From: Ectocarpus siliculosus
Lineage: Eukaryota; Sar; Phaeophyceae; Ectocarpales; Ectocarpaceae
Direction of reading: 5' to 3'
DNA: 64,000 nt
NCBI GenBank assembly: GCA_000310025.1
Contig: FN648587.1
Location: 14,340-78,339, forward strand
Shown here: piece after piece, positions 1 to 10,019 of the stretch
How positions within the stretch are numbered: position 1 is the first letter of the stretch
How the letters are laid out: each line of letters begins with the position of its first letter
Notes under the pieces: model-generated
What the model was told of the DNA's origin: nothing
Databases searched by the model: none
What the model saw: only the letters and a program-made list of their open reading frames with translations
Position numbers and translations under genes: made by a program

Positions 1-245
1 CTCGCGGCAGGAGCGGCGGCATCGGCGGCAACACCTGCCTTTGGAGCGGCGGCCCCCGGCAGCAGTGTCTTTCCCCCGGCGACGGTGGGGGAGGCGGCCG
101 GGGCGCAGGCCCTCGCGGCAGGAGCGGCGGCATCGGCGGCAGCACCTGCAGCTGGAGCGGCGGCCCCCGGCAGCAGTGTCTTTCCCCCGGCGACGGTGGG
201 GGAGGCGGCCGGGGCGCAGGCCCTCGCGGCAGGAGCGGCGGCACC
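1..245 (+). repeat. 111-bp in-frame tandem repeat in copia polyprotein
   Basis: Two full copies (1-111, 112-222) and a short third piece (from 223) of a GC-rich 111-bp unit. The period equals 37 codons, so the repeat keeps the polyprotein frame. It encodes an Ala-rich segment with a recurring [15 protein letters not shown] core. The two full copies differ at only a few bases, which suggests recent expansion. The segment lies just upstream of the RT domain, where copia polyproteins have a variable linker. The array runs off the left edge of the window. Confidence 0.85.
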
Positions 246-2064
246 GGTGGTGGGGGCAACGGCAGGTGAAATTCCCGTGAAGGCGGCGATGGAGCTAGAC
301 TGGGCTGACATGTACCACGCGCCACCCGAGCGGAGGGTGATGCACCGGCAGCAGCACGAGGTGACGCCTGCCGTCACGAGGTCGGGGTCTCGCAGAACCG
401 GCATGCCGGGGGCTTTCGCGCTGCTGGCGGCGGATGAGCAGATGACCCGTTCTCTTAGTGGCCCTACAGCGGATATCGATGACCCAGCGTTGCCGGATGG
501 TATGGTTGCCGACTTGGAGACTCCGGAAACTTACAAGCAAGCACATGCCGGACCGCATGATCCCATCTGGCGAGCGGCGGAGCGCAAGGAGATTGCTGGG
601 CTTTCGGCGGCGGGGACGTTCGAGACGATGGCAGCGGGGGAGTAGCAACGAGGAACGAACGTGATCACGGCCAAGTGGGTTTACGCGTGGAAGGGGAACG
701 AGTATGGCCGTCCTGTCCGTGCAAAGGCGAGGTTGGTGGCTCGAGGTTTCGGTCAACGTGAAGGTATTGATTTCTTTGAGACCTTCTCCCCGTGCCCGTC
801 TGTCACTAGTATCCGTTTGTTAGCAGCTCTTGCATGTGAGTTGGGTTTGGACTTATGTCATTTCGACGCGGAGCAGGCCTTTGTACAATCAGAGTTGCAG
901 GAGTGTGTGTACCTCCGCCTGCCGCAGGGCTGCGGTGTTCTTTCTGGTAAGATTGTTCGCCTTCGTCGTAGTCTCTATGGCTTGAAGCAAGCATCCCGCA
1001 CGTGGCATAAACACTTGGTTAGGGGCATGACGAGTCTTGGTTTTGAACAGTGTGCTGCCGACGCTTGCGTCATGCGCTTGATCGAAGCGGGAGTTGTTGC
1101 CATGGTCGTTGTCGTCCATGTCGATGACATCTTTGCCATCGGGAAGAAGAGTCGGTGTGAGCAATTTGGTAGTGACTTGAACGAGTACGTTCCCATCACC
1201 AACCTTGGAGAACTTCGCTTGTACGCTGGTATTCGTTTTTCTCGTGATTTTGCTCAGGGAACCATCACGCTTTCCCAACAGACGTATTCCACCACCATGG
1301 TCGCGAAGTTTGGTGTCACCCGTAACAAAGAAACCCCCATGGCCGTTGGCGTGAAGCTTGAGGAGTTTGATGCGTGTGAACCTGACGTTACAGAGCCGTT
1401 TCGCTCTTTGGTGGGGCACTTGATGTGGCTTGCGAATCAAACTCGGCCGGACATCCTCAACGCCGTCCGTGCCGTTGCACGGTATTCTTACGCGCCCAAG
1501 TCCGTACACTGGAAGGCTGCGTTGCATATTGTGATGTACATTAGATTCACGAGTGCGTACGGTATTACATTTCAGCGGGGTACGGCAGGTGGTGTTAGCT
1601 TGGAGGTGTACGTGGACTCGGACTACGCTAGCAAAGCGACGGACAGGCGGTCTGTGTCGGGAGGTGTTGTCATGTGCGCGGGGTCCTGCGTGTCTTTTTT
1701 CTCTCGGACTCAGAAGAGCGTCACGCTGTCTTCTACGGAAGCTGAGTACGCTGCAATGGCCGATGGGATGAAGGAGGCGATTTTCTTGCGGTATCTCTGG
1801 AGTTTTATCTTTCCGGATGGGGATGTGGGGTGCACTGTTATCAAGGAGGACAATGTCGGGGCGCTTCATTTGGCTAATAACCCAGCCACAACCCCCAACT
1901 CCAAGCACATTGACATCCGCCACCATTTCATTCGTGAGCGTGTTGACCGGGGGGAGTTCAAGGTCGTTTTTGTTCCGTCGCATTTGCAGCACGCCGACTT
2001 TCTTACGAAACCACTACACAAGGAGGCGTTTTCAGTGCACCGCAACTTTGTCATGAACCTTTGA
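1..2064 (+). pseudogene. Ty1/copia pol: reverse transcriptase and RNase H, one internal stop
   Basis: One frame is open from the left edge to 2064 except for a single TAG at 643-645. The N-terminal side of the RT domain is at 540-642 (residues PIWRAAERKEIAGL), and after the stop the same frame goes on with NVITAKWVYAWK. Visible RT motifs are KARLVARGFGQ, the first catalytic Asp at 865-867 (FDAEQAF), SLYGLKQASRTW, and the HVDD catalytic box at 1117-1128, where YVDD is usual. RNase H is marked by YVDSDYAS near 1609-1629, the DRRSVSG motif, and LSSTEAEYAAM around 1729-1755. The C-terminus KHIDIRHHFIRE...FLTKPL is typical of copia. Apart from the amber codon the sequence looks intact, so it is either a recently inactivated copy or one needing read-through. 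In copia elements this polyprotein copies the RNA genome into cDNA in virus-like particles. Confidence 0.9.
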
Positions 2065-2280
2065 GGCATTCTTGGGCTGTTCGTGTCCTGTTAATGTTTG
2101 GCGGCATGTCTTTTGGCCAATGTGTGTTTTTCTTGATGTTGTCTTGATGTTGTTGGGTCACTGCTAGCACTGCTGTCGAAAATCATGGGGGGGGATGAAT
2201 GTGATGCTGAGATGCCATGATCTTCGCCGCAGTACAAGCAGAGTTCTAGCGGACGTTCGGGTTTGATTGTTCATTGTGTT

Positions 2281-2500
2281 CACGTTTTCCGCGTTTTACC
2301 TGCGGAGTTTGAGGCAACTTCGTCCTCAATTCTTGTTTGTTTGCGATTTCGCGTTTACCTGCGGAGTTTGAGGCAACTTCATGATACTTGTCTGATTCCT
2401 CGTTGCTAGGATAAGAAACACATTTCTTGTTTATTCGCGATTCCGCGTTTTTCCCGCGGAGTTCGGAGGTAACTTCATGATATTCGTTTGATTTCTCGTT
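2281..2500 (+). repeat. three degenerate repeats in copia 3' non-coding tract
   Basis: A phrase of about 32 bp (GCGTTTTACCTGCGGAGTTT followed by GAGGCAACTTC) occurs near 2291, again near 2351, and in a diverged form near 2454. The last two copies are followed by CATGATA-TTCGTTTGA-like sequence. They are spaced about 60 and 100 bp apart. I see no coding frame between the end of pol and the LTR. Confidence 0.7.
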
Positions 2501-2520
2501 GTTTGGATCCGAGAGTTGTT

Positions 2521-2625
2521 GCAGCAGGGGGGCTGTTAGCGTTTGTGTTTTGGGAGATGATGCAGCAGGGGGGCTGTTAAGCTTTTATGTTTTGGGCGAT
2601 GATGCAGCAGGGGGGCTGTCAAGAA
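2521..2625 (+). repeat. 41-bp tandem repeat containing a polypurine-tract-like motif
   Basis: Three copies start at 2521, 2562 and 2604 (spacing 41-42 bp). Each opens with GCAGCAGGGGGGCTGTT, and the first two continue with TTTTGGG-GATGAT. The GGGGGGCTGTT core is the same string that marks the putative polypurine tract and LTR start at 3219-3229. The array therefore looks like repeated copies of the plus-strand priming region. Confidence 0.75.
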
Positions 2626-3225
2626 GTCCATGTCTGGATGTTTGAGAAACGGCATAATTGGCGAAAGTTTCCTCTGGCGTCTTTGAACGCCGGGTTTTTA
2701 ACGTTTGTCTATTGGTGCCGCATGTATTAGGTATTGATGACTGTTCTGAACGATGTATTGGAGGAAGGATTTGACATATTTTGGTAAGACATGGTTGAGG
2801 CCTATGTGCTTCCGAAGCTTATTTCAAATTGGTCAATGAGTTGAAACACAGTTTTGTGCGAGGGTTTTGTTCGAGGTATTTGTTGACGCGTTTTGCCAGA
2901 GTTGTCCGTCCAGAGTCTTTATGACGTGGCTCTGATGTAATGTTGATCTTTGCTGAGTATTCTTCCAAGGATAATTCTTTGTGTTTGACTACTTGAGAAT
3001 GTGGTGACGACATTTTCTCGAGAGGGGTGCTTGTTAAGACTCTTAGTGAAGTTCCATAGTCGTAGGAGGAGTAGTAACCTGAAACTTGAATATTCGATAG
3101 ATCCGGGAGTTGAGATGATTTATTTGTGGATACGAAAGATGAATGGTTTTTAGATTTGTTGCCGTTTTACCTGGCGATATGTACGGAGGATCTCGTAGAT
3201 CGTATCTCGTACCGAGTAGGGGGGC
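2626..3225 (+). other. copia 3' non-coding tract
   Basis: About 600 bp between the 41-bp repeats and the putative LTR. It is T-rich on this strand, and no convincing ORF or RNA gene was seen. A purine-rich tract (GAGTAGGGGGG, about 3214-3224) lies directly before the LTR start and is the natural plus-strand primer candidate. A second G-run at 2187-2194 is a weaker alternative. Confidence 0.5.
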
Positions 3226-3440
3226 TGTTTGTGTGTGTACACGGCAGGATACAATTCTCCGAGATCTCCGAGGGGGTTACGCAGATGAGATAGATATGGG
3301 TATGATAGACAGACTTGGTGCAGCAGGCTTTGCCTCTTCTTGCTCACGTCTGTCACTCGTTAAACTCTCTAATAAGCAAGGAACTTGAGTCACTCCTTTG
3401 TGCAACACGCTCTCGACAAGAGCCCGCGAGCGTGATAACA
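3226..3440 (+). repeat. putative copia 3' LTR
   Basis: This 215-bp segment begins TGTTTGTGTGTG directly after a G-rich polypurine tract and ends GCGTGATAACA. The TGTT...AACA ends form the short inverted terminus expected of a copia LTR. The length is small but within the range of known copia LTRs. The 5' LTR is outside the window, so direct identity cannot be tested. No 5-bp target duplication can be checked for the same reason. Confidence 0.5.
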
Positions 3441-3488
3441 TAGTACACGCGCCGACACCCCAAACACTACAACGCACCTTGTGGAACT

Positions 3489-3648
3489 TCATTTGTTTGA
3501 AGCGTCAATGCTCTTGTTGTGCTCCCTCCAGTAGCGCCGTTTGATCCATTCATTATATCCTTTCCAAGTCTCGTTTCGAACCCTGGCGTCGTCCGAGTAT
3601 ATGCCATAGTTGTCCGTGGGGTCCACCGCCTTGACCTTCGTCAAGTAC
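3489..3648 (-). CDS. possible terminal exon of an unidentified host gene
   Basis: On the minus strand a good 3' splice site (pyrimidine-rich, ending CTTGTAG) at 3649-3650 is followed by a frame open to a TGA at 3489-3491. It encodes about 52 residues, including KAVDPTDNYGIYSDDA and WKGYNEWIKRRYW. The charged, aromatic-rich composition looks protein-like and unlike the surrounding DNA. I do not recognise a family, and upstream exons could not be joined with confidence. The copia LTR ends only about 50 bp downstream of the stop, so the retrotransposon would have landed in this gene's 3' end. It may also be chance. Confidence 0.3.
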
Positions 3649-3651
3649 CTA

Positions 3652-6600
3652 CAAGAAGTGACAATTGCAGTGGCGCGGGAGAGGGAGAGAGGGATGAGTA
3701 TCAAGCGTCCACCGGCAGCCCCCGCTGTGCAATACCGGAACGGTCTCTTCTATTGAGAAGACAAAAACAACCCTAACGACCACAACCACAACAACAACAA
3801 CGACATCCGCGTATTAATTTTATTGTTCAGACACACACGGACCGGAGTCTTTGCACGGCGAGTGCGTTTTTAATTAGGCCCAGAATATATTTTAACCTTT
3901 ACGCACAGGAACTGGCAACTTCGCAAGGATCGGCACCTTGGCACCTCTGTGCCATCCAAATATTATGACGCTTTTCTTACAGTTAGCTTTCTGCCTCCTC
4001 GTAAGTGAGTTAAAATCTTGGTGTAGTCACGCGAACCGGGGAAGTTCCTAACTGAACGCTCGAACACGTCGTCACCCATGCCCTGCAAAATTCTAACCTG
4101 CACCATGCGTTGAACAGCATCATTCGACGCTTGACTGGCTGTACCCTAGGCGACTTGATTGCCCATTGTAGATGAGTCCGGGGCCGTCGTGCCGTAGGTA
4201 GGGTTAGGGTCCGAGGGTTTGGCCAGGCCCACTCGAGAGGGATACGTCCGTGTATGGCGATTTTAGTCACCGTCGTCACGACACCGGTGAGGAAGCAAGG
4301 TGCTGTTTCATGCCAGACTGCAAGCGAAGGCTTCGCAACCAAACCCGGAGTGATCAGCGTCGGGCAAAAGTCCCACCGCATCAGGATCGGCAATGGCTTC
4401 CCCTTCTTGGCAGTACCAAACACTACGTCCATCATGAACGTTGTGTCGCAACCTCTCAGCCCAGCTTGCACCACCGCAACATGTACATGGGTTTTCATAC
4501 CCAATCCCCCCAAAAATACGTGCTGCCAAAGAAGTGCTTCCCGCATAGCTGTATTGCGCTCGGGAGGCGAGGATCCCGGCCAGTCAGCATACCTTTCCGG
4601 AGTGTACCAAGAAGACATCTCCGAACACAAACTCGGGTTTCGGCCTGACGACAACAAAAAGAAAACGGACGTTGTTCGCTGTCAGCATCCATCACTAACA
4701 CACAGCCGGTCTTCTGCCACATTTAGGATTGAGCACGCACGCGTACATCGAGCAGATTTCCTATTGGCGTCCTTTGAGGCATCGAGGCAGGTGCTCAGAC
4801 ATGCAGATACCTGCAGCTTATTATTGTGTGTTTCGTCCTACCATTTATTATGGCCACAGTCCTCCTGACGTTGTGGCCAAGGTGAGACGTAGGTAACTTT
4901 AGCTGTTATATCACCCATCGAGGACAACGGCATAACCACCGCCGGTGCTGCAGGGTTACAACTGTGTTGGTTGAGCTTGGCGGTGGTAGTCATCCTCGCG
5001 GTAACCGGTATTCCCGAGATAAGTACAAAAAAAACTGAACCCACAGCACCACCAGTCGAACGGATGTGTTCAAGTCTACCTGGTATACAGCAGTGAGTGA
5101 GTGCAAGAACTACTGCGTGCAAGGAGGTTGCATGATATATGTCACACCGTCTGAGCAGGTCTTGGTCGTGGAGTTATCGACCTTTTAAAACCGGTCCAAG
5201 GGGGTGTGTTAACTTGTGCAACGTCGGTACTTCTCCTCCTGCTCGTGGGCTGAAGGATGGATACATACTCCTCAGCCTCACTGCGGCTGAACAGGACAAA
5301 ACACATGACCTGGGACCTCGGGAGGGGGCGTCATGGGGGAACTGACCGAGATATTCTACCGGATTGTAACATATCCCGTAGGAAGATATGCTGAAAACTC
5401 ACGTGTCTCCCAAGCAAGGCTCGCTTGTGACTGGAGCAGGGCAGAGTGGCAGCAAGCGGCACCAACACACCAACAACATGTAGCGTACTACTGTAATAGA
5501 TAGTTAGTTGTACAAAGCAGACATGAAGAGTAAAAAAAAACTGGGCAGACGGACACACATACATACATACCGAGAGAGCGGGTACCGGCAGGGCCACCAA
5601 TACCACTGGCAGGTGTTTATTGATGATGGTCCTGACACCCTGTAGTGTGTCTGTAGTGTGTGGTACATTTTAACCTGCTGCTGGGATGGTACACGTTCGC
5701 GTGGCGAACAGCAGTGCCTCCATAAAAAAAAATCTTTGCCATCTGCTCTCTGTGTGATTTTTGTTACGCCGTCTGCAGCCCTTCGTCCATACCGCCGGCA
5801 TCTCCCTACTGATCTACCCAATCGCGTTTCAGTTGGGACGTGTGTGATGTTAGGGCTATTGACAAGTTCCGTCGTGTTGCGTGTTGATCCTCTCTCCGTG
5901 TGTGTTGGGCGTGTTGGCGGCTGGCGGAGCTGGCGGTGACTCTTTCTTGGTGAGCGAGCTGTCTGTCCTTCCTGCGTGATTTTTGCATTTTTGCTACATA
6001 CATACTCAGCCTGCTGCCCTCGGTCCTACCGCCGGCTTCTTCCTTGCTGATCCACCCAAATACGTGCCGCGTGTAGCTGAGTTGGGATATGTGTGATGTG
6101 AGGGGTAGTGACAAGTTCTGTCGCGTTGTATGTTTGAAGCTCTCTCCGTGTGGGTTGGGTGTGTTGGGTAGCTGGCGGAGCTGGTGGTGGCCATGCATGA
6201 TGTATGTAGTGATGATGGATGATGACGATCCGCAAAAAAATGTCGGTTTGTTGTTATGAGGCCGAGGTGCTGCCTACAGACGCCAAACCAACGGCGACAC
6301 GCCTACCAAGTACTACAGCATGCACACACCAGTGTAGGGGCTTACCTGTGCCCGTTTGGAGCGGCGTCCGATGAGGAAAGGTTTTGGGGCGATCGATCGT
6401 TTTGTGTCGCCGGCCGTGACGTGTTCGATTTGGTTTTCGGAATCAAATCGACAGTTTCGCGTCGGTTCGGGACCGTTCCTCAACGCGAAGTCCAGTTCTG
6501 AACGCGAAGTCTAAGTTTTCCCGGTTAGTACTTGGTACAGGCTGCAGACCTACAGTATGTCGTATACGTCGTTGGGTGCTCCACGTTGTATAGCCTATTC

Positions 6601-6766
6601 TAATTAATGAAGCGAGGAAATAAAGACGACCGCCCGTCGGTTGGACCAGTGAGTACGAAACCTAAACGGGACTGTACCGCCGCCGCAGCAGCAGTATGTT
6701 GCGGGCTGTAACAACATACTTCTCTTCTTCTGTATTGAAGCAACATATATTTGTATGTATATAGTA
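3652..6766. other. intergenic DNA, no supported gene
   Basis: About 3.1 kb with no recognised protein or RNA gene. Overlapping open frames of about 200 codons exist on both strands at 4010-4868 but have no recognisable motif. A CCCTAAC-like interstitial motif lies near 4197-4215. A 249-bp tandem duplication occupies about 5740-6195 and is listed separately. The last 160 bp before 6767 match nothing else in the window. Confidence 0.5.
5740..6195. repeat. 249-bp tandem duplication
   Basis: Two diverged copies in direct orientation. The phrase GTGTGATGT-AGGG-TA-TGACAAGTTC occurs at about 5842 and 6091, and CTCTCTCCGTGTG-GTTGGG-GTGTTGG with CTGGCGGAGCTGG follows in both. The period is 249 bp. 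There is no open frame shared by the copies. Confidence 0.75.
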
Positions 6767-6783
6767 CAAGGGCTCTGGACGTC

Positions 6784-6799
6784 GGGCGCAGAGGCGCCC
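6784..6799 (-). other. subterminal GC hairpin of Helitron unit 1
   Basis: A perfect stem GGGCGC/GCGCCC with a 4-nt loop. The same hairpin recurs in unit 2 (11374-11389) and the copy at 51218-51233, and with changes in the copies near 19085 and 56208, always about 16 nt from the CCCTTG terminus. A short GC-rich hairpin just inside the 3' end is the known termination structure of Helitrons. Confidence 0.65.
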
Positions 6800-7798
6800 T
6801 CGTCTTCAGTAGTAGGCTCAAAAAGGGATGGTGTGAAGACTGTGCACAGCATACCAAGGGCATGAAGCCGCAGGGTGACCGAATGAACGGTGTGAAGATG
6901 TTCGCGTTGTATTCGAGAAATGTGCCGTTCCCGGTGTAACATGAAGCCAAAAGAGTCGCGTGTACGTGATTTTTTGTCTAGCTTCGCCCGGTGCGGACGA
7001 AAAGGAGATGTAAGCTACGGTCGCCTCCCTATTCTTGGGCCGGTGAGAACGTAGCAACACTCAGGCAACGTTCTCTAAGTGGCTTTGCTGTGGCCAATAT
7101 CCTCCCCAAAGGGGCCAATTAAAGAACGAACACTGCAACTGTTCGACGGTATTGCCGGTAGTTGATGATACTGGTGTGTTGCCGCCTAGCTCTCATATTC
7201 AAACTTCTTCAGTGTCGCGCCTTTCTCTAATATCCCCCTCTAATGTTCTGGAGCTATAATTCTAACTTTTTCGGTGTCGTCCCGCTCGAATGGTCGTATT
7301 CTTACTTCTCCAGTCTAATGTCGCGCCCTTCTCTAATGTCCCCCTCTAATGACGCCGATATGCGGTATCCCTCACAATGTGAAAGGAGCCGAACACCTAT
7401 AACATTCAGACAAAGTAAGAAAAAACACCGCACGCAGTGGTTTGACGGCGTTGCCGCTACTTGACGGTGAAAGAGTTGACGCCTCCCGCCTCGGGTCATC
7501 GTTGCCCCTTACGGCCCTGCCTGGTGGTTATTGCCGATTACCACTGCGGAGGGTATGGTTTCGTTTGCAGCCTTGTACGCAGGTCTCGAGCTTCTTAATG
7601 TTGAAGCGTGACGGCGATGGCCGTGATGATGTCGGTGATGGTGCAGGCGGTAGGGTGCCTGCGCTGGCGGCAGAAAGCAATTATTGGGGAGATGGATGTA
7701 AGAGTGTGAACGTCTCATAACCGTATAATGTAAATTTAGAGCAGAAGAAAGAGGTTGTTGGGGAGGAGGTAATGTGGAGGCATTCATAAAGTAGATGT

Positions 7799-8354
7799 TT
7801 ATCTGGGCATCAAAAGTTCGTTTAGCTGCGATGATTTCTTCGACACGGAATAGTTCTCATAATGTTGTTGGAGGTCGAATACGCCGCCGTAAGCACGTCC
7901 ATACAAGGTGAGCATTGAAGGCGCTGGCGGTTCAGTCCATGTCTTTTTTTGAATACCGCCTGTGCCTAATGCAGTAAATCCTAAAAGCCCGTTGTATCGT
8001 GATATCACACCGTTTGATGGAATAATTGGCGGAAGTTAGTCAGAAGTTAATGAATTTAGTAGTTTCAAACAGCGCCATAAGATGGTGGGGGATAGATTGG
8101 AGAGGATGGATACACGACTTGCCATTAATACAACAATTTAATCCCTTTTCTTCATTCCGAAGTTGGGCATTGCAGTGAGAACATGTGATATTTTGTGGAT
8201 CATCCAAATCCGTGTGTTTTAGCTCAAAAGGTGCCGAGGGGAAGTCGAATGATTGCGAGTCAATGTCTTGCACTCCAAGGCAGATTTGGTTATTAGCATC
8301 ACCGCGATGGCTGTCTAGACTGGGTGCCGGTAACCTTGGTGCACGATTCCTCAT
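7799..8354 (-). pseudogene. Helitron Rep protein N-terminal region, broken (unit 1)
   Basis: Minus-strand frames 8354-8040 and 8008-7799 together encode the region ahead of the Rep nuclease. It holds a zinc-finger-like CSHCNAQLRNEEKGLNCC, then PLQSIPHHLMALFETTK, then RYNGLLGFTALG, and ends in the GRAYGG-FDLQQHYEN segment. The C-x2-C...CC, R-YN-LLGFTSLG and G-Y-RI-G-YH-G pattern is characteristic of the Helitron_like_N region. Between the halves, a 19-bp stretch present in the copies at 52340 and 55360 is replaced by 54 bp, which adds stop codons. The Rep HUH nuclease and the helicase are missing. In intact Helitrons this protein nicks and replicates the element by a rolling-circle mechanism. 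Confidence 0.75.
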
Positions 8355-8442
8355 TTGGTTAAAAAAAAAAAAGGTATCATATCGAGTTCAGGGTCTGAGT
8401 CGTGTGGTGTGTTCTTGTTTCCATTGCGACGTCTACATTCCG

Positions 8443-8730
8443 CTAAGATTTCAGCTTGCGCGTTATCCGGACAGGTTTGTGGTGTTCGAGTTTCAGCCGT
8501 CGTTCGGGATTGGGTGAGCGATCTTCGTTGGGTATTTCGACGAGCTGAAGGTGTTCGTCGATTTTGAGTTGTTGGTACGTTCCTCGAGGGAGTGTTACTC
8601 TCCCTGGGGGTGTGAATTGTGACGTGCAGTATGTCATCGTGTTTGGCGATTTTGAGATGCGGCTGCTCAACGAGTTACCCAATGAATTGGCGTCAGCCGA
8701 CATCGATGATTGTCCGACATGGGGTGACAT
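8443..8730 (-). CDS. short ORF upstream of the Rep fragment (unit 1)
   Basis: A 95-codon ORF on the Rep strand, identical in length and sequence to that at 13006-13293 in unit 2, with a diverged counterpart at 52770-53060. It contains VTLPRGTYQQLKIDEHLQ and many charged residues. An alternative frame through its 3' part (TPQTCPDNAQAEIL...) runs into the basic N-terminus of Rep, so the true frame may be that one. No family recognised. Confidence 0.25.
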   Translation of the reverse strand: MSPHVGQSSMSADANSLGNSLSSRISKSPNTMTYCTSQFTPPGRVTLPRGTYQQLKIDEHLQLVEIPNEDRSPNPERRLKLEHHKPVRITRKLKS

Positions 8731-9584
8731 CTTTACTCTATTGATAGTTGGCGAAAGCCAGTTGCAGGTGGCAACAATCTACCTTGAATTTCTTGAGACG
8801 AAATGGAAACACGCGTCTTACTTTAGAGGTCGGCGTGGGTAGTTCCCAGGTCGCGGTGCTCGTCGGTCTTGTTGAGGATCTCGTTGATGGTCTGGTCCCA
8901 CAGGCGGCGGGCGCACTAGCAGTGCAGCGGCGGGGAGTCTCAACCCTTGATTATCAGGTCGTCCTCGACGATCTCGCCCGTGCACCCGTCGGCCAGGTCT
9001 TCCTCGTTAGTCGCTGCGTCGGGACACCTTTCAGTGGATATCGGATGGGTGACAGGAAAAAACTGGTATTTTTCTGTATGACGTCGACGGTTGAACTCGG
9101 TGCACTGACAGGGGAAAATATAAGGAACATATGTATGTCACATGGTCTCCCCATACTAAAAAATGTTAATTTTTTTATGACGTCGACCGGTGAACACGGT
9201 GTACTTTTGTGACATATGGGTAACTAATTTACAGCAACAGTCGGATGCATCCGCGCACCCATATCTAGGGTAACTACGCACACACACGACTGGTCGCTAC
9301 ACAATCACGTTCCAATGTAAACGGGTTTACACATGATTTACCCCGATAAGGCTGGCGGGGGCGACGGTGACGTGCATGAACTTCTTGCCGTCCGAAGACT
9401 TGGCACCAGCGCAAAGACGCCACACCGCGTGGATAATATTCCACTCTGACAATAACAGCGAGCAAAAAGGGCATTGTTGTGGAGAGATTTAGCGGTTGCG
9501 GTTGCGATGCAGTTTCATGCCAGGCCTTCATGCAACACCTGAACAACATTCAGGCACACATCAGTCGGAAACTACTTGATACAA
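8731..9584 (-). other. Helitron unit 1 interior without clear gene
   Basis: This interval has counterparts in units at 13294-14189 and 53061-53965. It includes two similar phrases, TATGACGTCGACSGTTGAAC-like, about 100 bp apart near 9080 and 9178. Short frames on both strands are interrupted differently between copies. No domain recognised. Confidence 0.4.
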
Positions 9585-9959
9585 TCAAAGAGATAACTTT
9601 CTTTTACCTTTGTAGCCGCGGCTGCTGACCTGGTCGGTTGGGATCCCGAGCGAAGGAGTATCTCCCATCGGGGCGAGGCATAATAGCTGGCACGGCTTGT
9701 GGTACGTTGTCGACGGGGTGGGGATGGTGCAGGATACGCTGCAACTGTCCGCGTCGCGGTTGTTGGTACGGTCGCAAGGGGCAAACTTGCCTTTACCGTC
9801 GCGCTTGTTTATGAGCTTGAGGTGACCGCCGTCGCAGTCGGGCCCGGGGCAAGGCCAATTGGGGTCGCCCTGTTGTACCGGGCGGCGGTACACTCCACTA
9901 CGACTCGCTGAGCGGGTGGACTTACGCTTTGCTGAGGAGCTACGGGAGAGGGCGTTCAT
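9585..9959 (-). CDS. cysteine-rich hypothetical protein carried by Helitron (unit 1)
   Basis: A 124-codon ORF with a basic start (SRSSSAKRKSTRS), then CPGPDCDGGHLKL, KFAPCDRTNN, DSCSVSC and KPCQLLC. The cysteine spacing suggests a small metal-binding or disulfide-rich module. Homologous sequence occurs in all five Helitron copies. The frame and most cysteines are kept at about 14190-14615, 20438-20821, 54018-54254 and 54564-54700. The sequence GGC-TAC-AAAG followed by GTAAAAG near its end is a plausible splice donor, so it may be one exon of a captured gene. I do not recognise a family. Confidence 0.4.
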   Translation of the reverse strand: MNALSRSSSAKRKSTRSASRSGVYRRPVQQGDPNWPCPGPDCDGGHLKLINKRDGKGKFAPCDRTNNRDADSCSVSCTIPTPSTTYHKPCQLLCLAPMGDTPSLGIPTDQVSSRGYKGKRKLSL

Positions 9960-10019
9960 GTTGTGTTGCAGCTGAAGGTCGACGCGAGAATGAGAGGGGA
10001 GGATGTCGAAAGTGAGAGT

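Larger units (their letters stand above)
1..3440 (+). mobile_element. Ty1/copia LTR retrotransposon, 3' part
   Basis: This is the right-hand part of a Ty1/copia element: linker, reverse transcriptase and RNase H (to 2064), a 3' non-coding tract of about 1.15 kb with short tandem repeats, a purine-rich tract at 3214-3224, and a putative 3' LTR at 3226-3440. Gag, protease, integrase and the 5' LTR lie outside the window. The order integrase-RT-RNase H, with no integrase after RNase H, is what separates copia from gypsy; only the absence after RNase H can be seen here. The right boundary rests on TGTT/AACA ends and cannot be checked against the 5' LTR. Confidence 0.8.

Noticed and set aside
889-1992. 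367-codon open frame on the minus strand
   Set aside because: Lies antisense to the copia RT-RNase H frame, which has clear motifs. No motif of its own, so it is a compositional shadow.
4010-4868. Frames of about 205-215 codons on both strands, plus a possible 60-codon frame at 3963-4145 (minus)
   Set aside because: Long for random DNA, but overlapping on both strands, with no recognisable domain and no supporting splice structure that I could join to the exon at 3489-3648.
8748-9212. 154-codon plus-strand frame inside Helitron unit 1 (also in unit 2 and copy D)
   Set aside because: Frame ends differ between copies and it opposes the Rep strand. Repetition is explained by unit duplication.
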